Below are positions 16,254 through 25,133 of a stretch of DNA of 44,992 bases, piece by piece. The stretch covers positions 1-44,992 of the forward strand of contig NZ_JAAEAH010000076.1 of the NCBI RefSeq assembly GCF_010998615.1. The letters run 5' to 3'. Position numbers and translations under genes: made by a program. Numbering within the stretch: position 1 is the stretch's first letter; every line of letters starts with the position of its first letter. The stretch comes from Myxococcus sp. CA023. Its GTDB lineage: Bacteria; Myxococcota; Myxococcia; Myxococcales; Myxococcaceae. The notes under the pieces were generated by a model. That model was not told the origin of the DNA and ran no database searches. It saw only the letters and a program-made list of their open reading frames with translations.

Positions 16254-16978
16254 TGGGCGCGGCCTTGATGCTGATGGTGCTCGCGGCGTCCCCGCTCGAC
16301 AGCGCGCGCGGTGCCTACCAATCCGGCGAGCTGCCCAAGGCCCGCGCCGAGCTGGAGTCCCTGCTCTATCCGCTGCGGCTCGACGGAGAGGCGTTGGAGG
16401 CAGAAGCGCACCTGCTGCTCGCGGCCACCTATCACGCACAGGAGGAGCTGGCCCGCGCGGAGGACGAGGTGGTGCGAGGGCTGGCCATTCACGGCGACTC
16501 GGCGCTGGACCCGCTGCTGTATCCACCGGACTTCCTCGCCTTCGTCGAGCGCGCGCGTGCCCAACACCAGACACGCATTGGGGAACTGCGTGCCCAGCGG
16601 AGTCCTCGGCTGTTTCCGGCGCCCTCCCCCATCGTCGACCCCATCCGCAAAGACGAGGTGCCCGCCTCGCCGGCGCTGACCCGCGCCTGGTATCTGGCGC
16701 CCTTGGGCGTGGGGCACTTCAAGCACGGGCGCTCGGGGATGGGCACGGTGCTGGCGGTGACGCAGGGGCTGGGACTCGCAGCGGCGGGAGTCTCCCTGGG
16801 GACCTCGCTCTCGCTGCGCGGGCCGGACGGCCGGTACAGCGCGAGCGACGCGGGGACGGCGCGGACGCTCAACGTGACATACCTGGTGGGAGCCTATGCC
16901 TTCGCGGTGGCCTATGCGTATGGTGTCCTAGATGGGTTGGTGTTGACGCCCGCCCCACCAGTTCGCCCGGTTCCTTGA
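16250..16978 (+). CDS. Envelope protein coupled to the kinase, TPR-like
   Basis: A 242-residue protein whose ATG (16250) overlaps the kinase stop (ATGA). Residues 1-18 resemble a signal sequence (MMGAALMLMVLAASPLDS). Residues 20-120 look like helical tetratricopeptide-type pairs (ARGAYQSGELPKARAELESL, EAEAHLLLAATYHAQEELAR). The C-terminal third has two hydrophobic stretches (about residues 165-185 and 205-228), so it is probably in the membrane. Genes of this layout often follow PEGA kinases in myxobacteria and may assist or report to them; this is inference. No named family was recognised. Confidence 0.7.
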   Translation: MMGAALMLMVLAASPLDSARGAYQSGELPKARAELESLLYPLRLDGEALEAEAHLLLAATYHAQEELARAEDEVVRGLAIHGDSALDPLLYPPDFLAFVERARAQHQTRIGELRAQRSPRLFPAPSPIVDPIRKDEVPASPALTRAWYLAPLGVGHFKHGRSGMGTVLAVTQGLGLAAAGVSLGTSLSLRGPDGRYSASDAGTARTLNVTYLVGAYAFAVAYAYGVLDGLVLTPAPPVRPVP

Positions 16979-17040
16979 GTGACGGGCGGGCTCCACGTTT
17001 CGGGGTTGCCGTACAACCTGGAGTCAAAACGAGCTTGCAC

Positions 17041-17922
17041 ATGCACCCGATTCGTTCAGCGAAGATGGCGGTGGTGGGTTGTGGTCTCATGGGAAGCGCA
17101 CTAGCGCGAGCCTTCGCCTCGGCGGGCCACGACGTCGCGGTCTGGAACAGGACTCCCAGCAAAGCCTCCGCTGTCGGTGGTGGCACCCGTGCCTTCGACA
17201 GCCTCGTCGAGGCCGTCTCGGGACGCGAGCTCGTCGTCGTCTCCCTCTCCAACTACGCTGCCGCCGCCGAGGTGCTCTCGGAGAAGGGCGTCGCGGCGGC
17301 ACTGACTGGAACGACGCTCGTTCAGCTCACCAGCGGCTCACCCGCGGACGCGCGCGAGGGGCTGGCCTGGGCCCAAGCCCACGGCGTGGACTACCTGGAT
17401 GCCGCGATCCTCGCCTACCCGAGTTTCGTCGCCACCGAGTACGCGACCGTCTATTACGCAGGGTCGCGCGGCATCTTCGACCGGCACGTCGAGACCCTCC
17501 AGGCGATTGCCAAGAACTCCGTGTACGTCGACGAGAAGATTGGCGCTGCCGCGACGCTCGACTGCGCGATTCTCGAGGCCTATTACGGCGGCTCCCTGGC
17601 GTTCCTGCACGCCGCGGCCATGTGCAAGGCGGAAGGCCTGGATCCGAAGGCTTTCTTCGCCCAGAAGAACTCCTTCCTCGGCCTGATTTCCGTCACCGCC
17701 GACGCCGCGCAGGACATGATTGAGAAGAATGGCTTCTCAGGCGACCAGTGCAGTCTCAACACCCACGTCGCCGCAATCGAACACATCGTCCGGCTGAGCC
17801 AGGACGCCCGCATCAGCGCACGCTTCCCGAAGGAGCTGCTCGACAACTACAAGCGAGCCGTCAGCGCGGGACTGGGGGACCAGGAGCTGCCGGCCGTGTT
17901 CCGGACCCTGACTCAAGACTGA
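17041..17922 (+). CDS. NAD(P)-binding oxidoreductase, imine reductase / 3-hydroxyisobutyrate dehydrogenase-like
   Basis: A 293-residue soluble oxidoreductase. The N-terminal Rossmann fold shows VVGCGLMGSALARAF and VWNRTPSKA, typical of beta-hydroxyacid dehydrogenases that prefer NADPH. The C-terminal half is helical, with GSLAFLHAAAMCKAEGLDP. Its length, and the lack of the strict catalytic Lys context of hydroxyisobutyrate dehydrogenases, fit the imine-reductase-like group better. The substrate is unknown. The ATG at 17041 was chosen; an internal ATG at 17065 is also possible because it lies at the first strand. Its 3' end overlaps a convergent small gene by 10 bases. Confidence 0.8.
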   Translation: MHPIRSAKMAVVGCGLMGSALARAFASAGHDVAVWNRTPSKASAVGGGTRAFDSLVEAVSGRELVVVSLSNYAAAAEVLSEKGVAAALTGTTLVQLTSGSPADAREGLAWAQAHGVDYLDAAILAYPSFVATEYATVYYAGSRGIFDRHVETLQAIAKNSVYVDEKIGAAATLDCAILEAYYGGSLAFLHAAAMCKAEGLDPKAFFAQKNSFLGLISVTADAAQDMIEKNGFSGDQCSLNTHVAAIEHIVRLSQDARISARFPKELLDNYKRAVSAGLGDQELPAVFRTLTQD

Positions 17923-18281
17923 CGATCGCGACTCCGTGCAGGCCGCGAGGACCGCCCGCCACCGCCGGCGGCGCCTGAGAAATTCACCCACTGACCGCCT
18001 TTGCCTCGCGCCACCACGACCGGCTCGTACCAGTCGTCATGGTCGTCCTGCGTTCCATCAGGGCCGATGCTCCAGACCTCGGTCTGGTCGTCCCCACTCG
18101 GCCCCTGGTACTCGAGTTCGACACGCCAGCCCTTGCCGAGCAGTGCCTCGGCGCGCTTGAGGCGCACCGTCGCCACGTGCTCAGCAGCGACCTCACTTAC
18201 ATTGGCAGTAAGGCTTGCCCGTGCCGGATACTGAAGTGTTGGATTCTGAACTTGACCCAAGAATGATCGCCTGTCGCGCAT
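17913..18281 (-). CDS. Small hypothetical protein
   Basis: A 122-residue reading frame with strong GC3 bias in its middle, stronger than the overlapping plus-strand frame, which is why I prefer this strand. The readable part is acidic (GDDQTEVWSIGPDGTQDDHD, then DWYEPVVVARGKGGQW). The ATG at 18281 would place its promoter in the AT-rich gap shared with the divergent lipoprotein at 18420; a longer start at 18395 gives a hydrophobic N-terminus but would fill that gap. No good ribosome binding site is seen for either. No family was recognised. Confidence 0.4.
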   Translation of the reverse strand: MRDRRSFLGQVQNPTLQYPARASLTANVSEVAAEHVATVRLKRAEALLGKGWRVELEYQGPSGDDQTEVWSIGPDGTQDDHDDWYEPVVVARGKGGQWVNFSGAAGGGGRSSRPARSRDRQS

Positions 18282-18310
18282 GCCGGGATTGACGAGAGTT
18301 TTGTTACCTT

Positions 18311-18340
18311 GATTGAGTTCAATTAAAGCGCATTTAACCG
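18311..18340 (+). promoter_or_regulatory. Candidate sigma-70-type promoter of the 18420 lipoprotein
   Basis: In a distinctly AT-rich patch, TTGATT (18311-18316) and TTTAAC (18335-18340) are 18 bases apart, each matching four of six consensus bases, about 80 bases before the ATG at 18420. This is a weak call based on position and composition. Confidence 0.3.
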
Positions 18341-18419
18341 AATAGTGATTGGCACCGAGGAAGGGCAGCACAAGCAGAAGCACCGAGTGACACATCGTCT
18401 TCAAACAAGGGAGCGAGCA

Positions 18420-19385
18420 ATGAAGAACAAGCACCTGTCTTGGCTGAAACCCATGTTGACGGTCACGCTGTTGGCAACGGGATGCGGTGACTCTCGTGAT
18501 GAAGGGCCAGTACCAACAGAACTAAATCCCTCGTCACATGCCGAGGCGCGCCTGGCAATCATGCACATCCGCGACCTCTACGAGTCAGACCCATCGGCCG
18601 CACTCGATGCCGCACAGAAACTGAGTCCGAAACTCGATGCGCTCAATCACTTGATTGCTCGTATCGAGGTTGCTCCGAAGCACTTTGTCGACTTCTATGA
18701 ACTGCAGCCTGATGGCATCCTCGTGTCGGAGAGCGGGCTCCTGGGGGATGAACCGGTTTTGAATGACAGCGAGCTTGCCGCTCACTCCCCCCTCGACCTA
18801 TTTCGCCAACTTGCGGGCGGCGCCGCACCGCCGGAATCATTGGTCAGGGCGGCTGCGCATCGTGCGAACTCAGATGATTCCCATGTGCCTGCGCGGGCGG
18901 CAGTTGTTCCTGATGCCAAGTCTTCAGAGGGAGTTGTTCCGGCATATGGCGAGCAACATGGAGACGGGCTCTCGACCATCAGCCAGTCACCGACGTCGAC
19001 CACTACCTCCTCTCTGCTGAATGACTTCTGCTACAAGAGCGGGGACTTCGTTCAGTGCTGGATGAATGTCGCGGGAAATGGATGGGCGTCTGCAAATTCA
19101 AAATCGTCGTTCGCCAAGATCGAGGCATTTGGCACCGTTGCCGGCGCTTGGTTTAGCTATGAACTGTCTGTGAACGGCTCGTGGAGCATTTCTCCAGGAT
19201 ACTGGCGGTCGTTTGGTGCCTACAGTGGCAGCTACTCGACTTGTCCTCCACTCGTTGCTTGTGGCAAGTTCGAGCACTACATTCGCAACCATCGGTGGGA
19301 CACCTTCAACAATGCTGGAGGCGGATACCATGCCACTCTCGCATTCAGATGGAATTGCAGTTACGGCCTATGCGGCAGCCCTTGA
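18420..19385 (+). CDS. Hypothetical lipoprotein
   Basis: A 321-residue lipoprotein. The ATG at 18420 (GGGAGCGAG just upstream) begins MKNKHLSWLKPMLTVTLLAT with lipobox LATGC, Cys at residue 22. Two regions follow: a helical, charged N-terminal half (EARLAIMHIRDLYESDP, KLDALNHLIARIEVAP), and a C-terminal beta-rich domain with aromatic and Cys residues (FCYKSGDFVQCWMNV, AYSGSYSTCPPLVACGKF, NCSYGLCGSP), probably disulfide-bonded. Codon use is less GC-rich than in the neighbours, suggesting more recent acquisition. I do not recognise a family. It ends before a perfect hairpin at 19476-19511. Confidence 0.75.
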   Translation: MKNKHLSWLKPMLTVTLLATGCGDSRDEGPVPTELNPSSHAEARLAIMHIRDLYESDPSAALDAAQKLSPKLDALNHLIARIEVAPKHFVDFYELQPDGILVSESGLLGDEPVLNDSELAAHSPLDLFRQLAGGAAPPESLVRAAAHRANSDDSHVPARAAVVPDAKSSEGVVPAYGEQHGDGLSTISQSPTSTTTSSLLNDFCYKSGDFVQCWMNVAGNGWASANSKSSFAKIEAFGTVAGAWFSYELSVNGSWSISPGYWRSFGAYSGSYSTCPPLVACGKFEHYIRNHRWDTFNNAGGGYHATLAFRWNCSYGLCGSP

Positions 19386-19475
19386 TGCCGCGACGGTTGG
19401 TTGATTCAGGTCTCACTCCTCGACTGTGAATTGACGTTCGTGGCGTTGTCTCTTCGCAAAGCCACGTAAAGATCA

Positions 19476-19511
19476 AGCGCGCCACATGTTCGACCAAGTA
19501 TGTGGCGCGCT
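19476..19511. terminator. Perfect 12-bp hairpin
   Basis: AGCGCGCCACAT pairs with ATGTGGCGCGCT across a 12-base loop, between convergent genes ending at 19385 (+) and 19717 (-). It probably serves the plus-strand lipoprotein gene. Confidence 0.6.
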
Positions 19512-19643
19512 GCCCACGAAGTCTCCGAAGACGTCCTGGCAGGCAGGTACGAAGCAACACAAGAAAAAGCCAGCGTCGAACTGCGGCCATTTCTGCTCCC
19601 CCAAGCAAGTGCGGAGGAAGCGCGCGTGGGGGTGAGCTGCATC

Positions 19644-19678
19644 ACGGACCGGCGGAGGCCCTTTCGAGCCCCGCCGGT
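19644..19678 (-). terminator. 10-bp hairpin after the serine hydrolase gene
   Basis: GGACCGGCGG pairs perfectly with CCGCCGGTCC, with a 15-base gap, 39 bases beyond the minus-strand stop at 19717. It is a likely terminator for that gene. Confidence 0.55.
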
Positions 19679-19716
19679 CCTACGAGCCCTCCCGGAGAAT
19701 CCGGTGGAGCCCCTGA

Positions 19717-21741
19717 TTAGAACAGGTCGTGCGCGGGCCAGGCGCTGACGCCGTTCACGACGTTCCACATGAGGCCTTCGAGGTTGATGTCGGGCGTGCC
19801 CGAACCGGAGCTGTTGTTGGAATTGATCATGACGGACCAAGTGAATTCCTCGGAGCGGCTGGGCCCATAACGGTCATCGGTCCGCACCAACAGGGCCCGG
19901 GTGCCCGGGATGTAGCCGCCGTGCCACCAGTTGGGGAGGCTGTTCACCGACCAGCCCTTGGCGTAGTTGACGGAGTTGCCCAAGGTGTCGGGCGCCGTCG
20001 TGCGTGTGGTCATCGTGGTGAGCGAGCTCGCGCTCAGCAGGTCAGGGACGGTGGAGAACCCATCCGCTCGCACGGCGACGCGCAGCAAATCAATGGGCGT
20101 GACGACCCAGCCGCCGTGCGCATCCATGCGACGCACCGGCATGCCGTACGGGCTGAAGGCTCCGGTGCCAAGCTGGTAGTAGACGGGCTCGTTCGGCAGG
20201 CGCGCGCTCAACGTATCTCCCCCCAAGGCGAAGCTGGTGGCGCCGCTGGGCGTGAACACGTTGGCGCGCATATAGGCGTCATAGGTCATGCCCGTGACCC
20301 GCTCGATGATGCGGCCGAGGACGCTGTAGCCGAAGTTCGAATACTGGTACGTCGTCCCAGGCGCGAACTCGAGCGGCACGTTCTGCAACACCCATTGGAT
20401 GAGCTGGGCGTGCGTCATGCCCGTGTTCATGAACATGGGGTCGCCCGTGCCGTCGGCGCCGTCGTTGTCCCAGCCGCCCGCGGTGTGCTCGAGCAGGTGC
20501 TGGACCGTGATGTTCAGGACGCGGCTGTCCACGTAGGTGTTCTGCGCACCGAACGTCTCACCGAGCAATCCCCCTCTGCCGAAGACGCGGTCCGTCAGCC
20601 GTATCTGGCCGCTTTCAATCAGCCGCATGATGCCGATGGATGTCATCGGCTTGGACACACTGGCGACGCGGAAGCGGTGGGAAGTGTTGACCGGCGTGTT
20701 GCTGGTTCGGTCGGCCAGGCCATACCCCTTGGCGAACACGAGGCGCCCGTGGCGGGTGATGGCCAGCGACAGTCCGACGGTGTTCGTGCTGGTCATCGCC
20801 TGCTGGACGGTGTCGTCAATGTGCTGCAGGTCGGTCGCGCTGAACGTCAGGTTCTGCCAGATCAGGGCGAACTCGGGCTGGCTCCCATTGTTGTGCGCCG
20901 CCACCAGGACGGGGCGATATCCCTGGTTCTTGAGGTCCGTCACAGCCTGTTGATACGCGGCGGAGGAGAGCCCATGACGCGCGGCGGTCGGAATCCCCGA
21001 TGAAACCTGGAAGATGGCCGCGTACCGGTCCGTGCCGCCCACGTTGTAGCTGCTGACCTTCGCGAGCTGATAACCCTGGGCCGCGTTGGTATTGAACGTG
21101 GACTGGTACTGGGACGCGGTCAGCCCGTGGTAGGCCCGCCAAGCCGGGCCGCTCGTCTGCTCCCAGATGGCCGCGTAGCGCTCCGCGCCACCGGACGTGT
21201 AGCCACTCACGTGCACGAGCCGGTAGCCCTGCCCCGCCCAGGTGTTGAACTCCGTCTGGTACTGGGACGCGCTCAGGTCATGGCGGGCCACCCACGCGGC
21301 ACCACTGTCCACGTGGAAGATGACCGCGAAGTAGGCGACGCCCCCGACGCTGTACCCGTTGACCACCACCGGGCGGTATCCCTGCGCATTTTGATTGACG
21401 ACGGTGGTCTGATACTGCGCGGAAGTCAGCCCGTGGAAGGCCCGCCAGGCCGGGCCGCTCGTCTGCTCCCAGATGGCCGCGTAACGGGCACTGCCCCCCT
21501 CTTCGTAACCGCTGACATAGGAGAGACGATAGCCCTGCCCCACCCAGGTACTGAACTCCGTCTGATATTGCGCGTTGGTGAGCCCGTGGCGGGCAATCCA
21601 GGCATCATATGGACCGGCCAGTGCCTGGGAATCGGCGCTAGTAGAGGCTCGGGACTCTTCCTCTGGCACCCCGCATCCCACGAGGGATACGACCAGCACT
21701 GACAGGACTGCCAGTAGCGGCCTCATTCTGAAAGGTTTCAT
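19717..21741 (-). CDS. BTRD1-repeat serine hydrolase (beta-lactamase fold), polyglycine-hydrolase-like lipoprotein
   Basis: A 674-residue exported protein. The ATG at 21741, with CAGGAG about 8 bases upstream, opens MKPFRMRPLLAVLSVLVVSL with lipobox VGCG. Residues about 45-300 are five tandem units of roughly 50 residues (W.ARHGLTNAQYQTEFSTW, GYRLSYVSGY, RYAAIWEQ), matching bacterial tandem repeat domain 1. The rest is a class-C beta-lactamase/DD-peptidase fold: SVSK (S-x-x-K, about residue 360), YSN (about 466) and HGG (about 604). This order, repeats then serine hydrolase, is that of fungal polyglycine hydrolases, which cut glycine linkers in chitinases. The substrate here is unknown; peptide bonds in cell-wall or prey proteins are possible. 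Single gene. Confidence 0.85.
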   Translation of the reverse strand: MKPFRMRPLLAVLSVLVVSLVGCGVPEEESRASTSADSQALAGPYDAWIARHGLTNAQYQTEFSTWVGQGYRLSYVSGYEEGGSARYAAIWEQTSGPAWRAFHGLTSAQYQTTVVNQNAQGYRPVVVNGYSVGGVAYFAVIFHVDSGAAWVARHDLSASQYQTEFNTWAGQGYRLVHVSGYTSGGAERYAAIWEQTSGPAWRAYHGLTASQYQSTFNTNAAQGYQLAKVSSYNVGGTDRYAAIFQVSSGIPTAARHGLSSAAYQQAVTDLKNQGYRPVLVAAHNNGSQPEFALIWQNLTFSATDLQHIDDTVQQAMTSTNTVGLSLAITRHGRLVFAKGYGLADRTSNTPVNTSHRFRVASVSKPMTSIGIMRLIESGQIRLTDRVFGRGGLLGETFGAQNTYVDSRVLNITVQHLLEHTAGGWDNDGADGTGDPMFMNTGMTHAQLIQWVLQNVPLEFAPGTTYQYSNFGYSVLGRIIERVTGMTYDAYMRANVFTPSGATSFALGGDTLSARLPNEPVYYQLGTGAFSPYGMPVRRMDAHGGWVVTPIDLLRVAVRADGFSTVPDLLSASSLTTMTTRTTAPDTLGNSVNYAKGWSVNSLPNWWHGGYIPGTRALLVRTDDRYGPSRSEEFTWSVMINSNNSSGSGTPDINLEGLMWNVVNGVSAWPAHDLF

Positions 21742-22040
21742 GCTCGAGAGCTCCTGCTTGACGTTGGTACTGCCAACAGGAAACGAATCCAGAGCGCATT
21801 TCCCCTCAGCCGCGGACAGCAAAAATAGAGCCCCCCCTCGCGCGTAGTGCCAAACCCACATGCATTTCAGCAGGCTGGCCCACATCGCGCCGCCCCCCAG
21901 CGTCCGCCACCTCTCAACAGGCCTTCCATCCGTCTGCTTTATTCAGCCCACACCAGGTGGCTGAGGGCGAATGGAACAAGGACGCGAGCCCCTGGACCGC
22001 GCCGCCCACTGCGTGGTGAGCGCCCTGCCCGTGCGTCAGG
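21742..22040. other. Gap with no gene
   Basis: About 300 bases between the hydrolase start and the helicase stop, both on the minus strand. It should contain the hydrolase promoter (about 21750-21860, somewhat A-rich). No coding sequence or strong hairpin was found. Confidence 0.4.
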
Positions 22041-24821
22041 TCAGCGCCGCCGTCCGCCACCGCCCGGCCGTCTTCCATTCCTGGGTGCCTTGCCGTGATG
22101 GCCCCGGTGCCCCCCAGGCCTGGGGGCGCCGCGCTCCCGGTCCTGTCGCGGGAGTGGACGCTCACGGGTGGCCTCGGCGATCTCGTCCGGCATCCAGGGC
22201 CGGTCGAGCAGTTCCTGGAGCTCGAGGAGCGAGCGAGCCTCGAGCACGCCCCGCCGGCCCCGCGCCACGCTGAAGCGATGGGGGCGGTCGAGCAGCGGCA
22301 GCTCCTCCTCCACCAGCGTGCGCGCGAGCTTCTCCGGCAGGTGCAGCCGAACCACGCCTCGCGGGGCTCCGTCCGACAGTCTCTCCACGTCGTATTCGAG
22401 CGGCACCGCGTGCTCGCGCACCTCCACCGCGTCCGGGAGCGCCAGGAGCGCCTGACGCGTCGCGGGCGGCACGAGCGCGTCCAGTTCGAGCCGCAGCGGG
22501 CGCTCCTTGAAGTCGTCGAGCGTGTCCACCCCATCCAACTGCGCCGCGTAGAGCGCGGTCAGCTCCGACAATCCCAGCGGCGCGGTGGTCCCACCCGAGC
22601 GTCGCCACAGCTCGCGCACCTCGGCGATGGCGACCCGGTGCCGGTCCACCGCGGGATGGGGTGCTTCGCCCTGCGCCAGCGCCTCGGCGAGCGCGTGCCG
22701 GGCCCCCTTGGCGAGCTCTGGCCCCCAGGCGCGCAGCACCTCCACTTCCCGTTCGAGCTCGAAGCCGAAGTAGTCCACCCGCTTTTCGAGCACGACCGAG
22801 CGGAAGCGCACGTCGTAAACCGGCGCCGCCGAGTGACGACGGGCGTAGCGGCGCAGCAGTGACTGGGGAAGCTGGGTACCCTCGATGCCGGCCTGCGAGT
22901 CGCCGTTGCGGTCGGCGAAGTAGCGCAGCGTGCCCGCCACCGCGCCCAGGTTGCCACACACGCTCGTCTTCGACACGCGCGCGACCTCGCCCCAGGCGGT
23001 GCGCTCGTCGATGACCAGGTCGAAGGGCATGAAGCGTGCGAGCAGGTCGCAGAAACGCCGGTGGACGCGCGGGTCCGCGAAGGGCATGCGCGCGGGCAGC
23101 GCCAGCCCCACGCTCCGGTACACGCTCGCCATCGCGAGCGCCGCGTCCTCCAGGGCCTTCACCAGCACCCCACGAACCTCCGCCCAGGCCGCGAGCTTCT
23201 CCGCATGGAAGACGTGGCGCGGCAGCCCCTGCACCTCCCCCACCCTGCCCGCTTCACGGAAGGCTTCGGCGTAGAGGTTGTACGCGGTCAGGTGGTCGCT
23301 TCCGGGCACGAGCAGCCCGTCCAGGTTCCGCTCCTCGCGCGTCATCCTGTGCAGCGACTCCACCGAGCTGCACACCGCGAGCAACGGCAGCAGCGCGTCC
23401 TCCGCGTTGACGATGAGCTCCGCCCACGGACGCTCCACGGGCAGGGCCTCCACCGCGCGGCCGTAGTCGGACAGCCGCCCTTCCGCGTCCACGATGTCGC
23501 GCGCCTGCAACTTCGCGAGCGCCCGGCGATAGGCATTGCGGTCCAGCGGCACGGGCAGGTCCAGCGCATCCGCCCGCACGCCCAGGGCCGCGGCGGTGAG
23601 CGCCACCCGCTCCGGCTCGCCCGCGAGTTGGAACTCGGGTTCGGTGGGCCTCAGCGAGGCGAAGTGCAGCGGCCGGTCGCTCAGGATGAAGACGCGCCCG
23701 CCCTCCACCCGCCCGTGCACGCGCCCCGCCATCTGCAAGAGTTCGTTGTTGCCCAGGTGCACGCGGGTGAGGACGTTGCGGCCGCGCTCCACCAGGTTCG
23801 TGAAGCGCATGTCGTCGATGACGACCGTGTCCAGCCCCGGCACGTTGAGCGCGCTCTGCCCCGCCGCCGTCATCGCGAGCACGAAAGGCCGGGGCGCCGT
23901 GCCCTCCAGGAAGGGGCGGATGGCACGCAGCGGTTCGCCGCCGTGGTAGTGCGCCGCATGGAGCTCCGGCGCGTTCGCGCGCACATGGGCCGCCGCCTCC
24001 TCCACGCCCGCGCGCGTGGCCAGGAACACGCCCACGCCGCGCCCCTGCTGCTGCACCTCCCGCAGGAAGTCCTCGTCGAAGAAGGACAGCGGCTGACGGC
24101 GCTCCACCTCCACCCGGGCCGCCTTCCTCGGGTCGAAGGAGGACACCTGGAGCACTTCCGCGCTGTCCAGGTAGCGCGCGTAGAAGGCCGGGTCCACGGT
24201 GGCGGACAACCAGATGAAGCGGCAGCCCGCGCGCTTGCCCAGGGCCAGGCACAGCTCCAGTTCGGCGGAGGTCTGGTGGATTTCATCCACGATGAGCGTG
24301 TCCTCGCGCCGGATGGCGCCGCCCTGAAACCAGCGCCGTGCGATGCCGGTGGTGACGATGGCCACGTCCGCGAGCGGCGTCTGCGCGGTGGCCTCCCGCT
24401 CGCGGTTGACCACCGCCACCCGCAGGGGCCGCCGGCCCACGAGCTCCTCCGCGATGGGGCGGATGGCGAGCGTCTTGCCCGTGCCAGTGCCCGCGACGAT
24501 GCCAAACCCCTGCCCGCTCCGGGCCAGTTCGCGGAGGCGCTCGCCGTGGTGCTCCTCCAGGTACGTGCGCAGTTCCAGCCCGAGCGCCAGCTCGATGGTT
24601 TCGCACGCGGCGCGCGTGGGCGCGATGACCACCACCCGCCCGCGCTGGGGCGTGACGGCGGAGGAAGCGTCGGGGCGCGGCGGCAGGTATCGGTCGGTGG
24701 GCGTACGCACGAAGGCCAGTGATACGCACGGGCGGTGTCCAGGGGAAGCGATTCGCCCGCGCAGGCCCGGCCCCGGGGAAGCAGGCAACCGTGTGCGCCA
24801 GGGAATGACGTACTCGGCCAT
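22041..24821 (-). CDS. DEAH/DEIH-box ATP-dependent helicase
   Basis: A superfamily 2 helicase of about 926 residues from the ATG at 24821. That start is uncertain: conserved sequence begins near RTPTDRYLPP, about 35 residues later, and a GTG there is possible. Motifs: I GTGTGKT, II DEIH (LIVDEIHQTSAELEL), III SAT (WLSATVDP), and VI QMAGRVHGR. A helix-rich middle region follows, as in HrpA/HrpB-like RNA helicases, and the C-terminus ends in a basic Gly/Arg/His tail (GKAPRNGRRPGGGGRRR) suited to RNA binding. It probably remodels RNA or RNP in the cytoplasm; the target is unknown. It is not a standard HrpB, because the C-terminal half does not match what I know. Single gene, divergent from the ELWxxDGT lipoprotein. 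Confidence 0.8.
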   Translation of the reverse strand: MAEYVIPWRTRLPASPGPGLRGRIASPGHRPCVSLAFVRTPTDRYLPPRPDASSAVTPQRGRVVVIAPTRAACETIELALGLELRTYLEEHHGERLRELARSGQGFGIVAGTGTGKTLAIRPIAEELVGRRPLRVAVVNREREATAQTPLADVAIVTTGIARRWFQGGAIRREDTLIVDEIHQTSAELELCLALGKRAGCRFIWLSATVDPAFYARYLDSAEVLQVSSFDPRKAARVEVERRQPLSFFDEDFLREVQQQGRGVGVFLATRAGVEEAAAHVRANAPELHAAHYHGGEPLRAIRPFLEGTAPRPFVLAMTAAGQSALNVPGLDTVVIDDMRFTNLVERGRNVLTRVHLGNNELLQMAGRVHGRVEGGRVFILSDRPLHFASLRPTEPEFQLAGEPERVALTAAALGVRADALDLPVPLDRNAYRRALAKLQARDIVDAEGRLSDYGRAVEALPVERPWAELIVNAEDALLPLLAVCSSVESLHRMTREERNLDGLLVPGSDHLTAYNLYAEAFREAGRVGEVQGLPRHVFHAEKLAAWAEVRGVLVKALEDAALAMASVYRSVGLALPARMPFADPRVHRRFCDLLARFMPFDLVIDERTAWGEVARVSKTSVCGNLGAVAGTLRYFADRNGDSQAGIEGTQLPQSLLRRYARRHSAAPVYDVRFRSVVLEKRVDYFGFELEREVEVLRAWGPELAKGARHALAEALAQGEAPHPAVDRHRVAIAEVRELWRRSGGTTAPLGLSELTALYAAQLDGVDTLDDFKERPLRLELDALVPPATRQALLALPDAVEVREHAVPLEYDVERLSDGAPRGVVRLHLPEKLARTLVEEELPLLDRPHRFSVARGRRGVLEARSLLELQELLDRPWMPDEIAEATRERPLPRQDRERGAPRPGGHRGHHGKAPRNGRRPGGGGRRR

Positions 24822-25133
24822 CGGGCTAGCGAGTCCAGGCGCTGCCCGGTGAACGTAGCCTGCGGCGCGAGGGAGCCCAACTCCACGACGCGGGAGTCCC
24901 GGCCGAGAGCACCGCACCGTCCACAGGACGCGTGCTCGCGGGAGCCGTCGCCCGCATGCGGGAGCCTGCGTCGCGTTCTCATCCATCAACGAAGCATCAC
25001 GAGGCGATGGAAGTGAGCGCGACTGGACCTGCTGAAGATTTGCGACCAGGAACCCGGCGCGCCCCCTGGCGGCGGCTCTGCTCCGGACTTATCGCCATCG
25101 GGGCTGTCGCCCACCCGAGAACGAGGGGAAATC
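24822..25133. other. Divergent intergenic region
   Basis: About 310 bases between helicase (minus) and lipoprotein (plus) starts. It must carry both promoters unless the helicase starts further upstream. No clear promoter motif, repeat or RNA structure was found. Confidence 0.35.
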
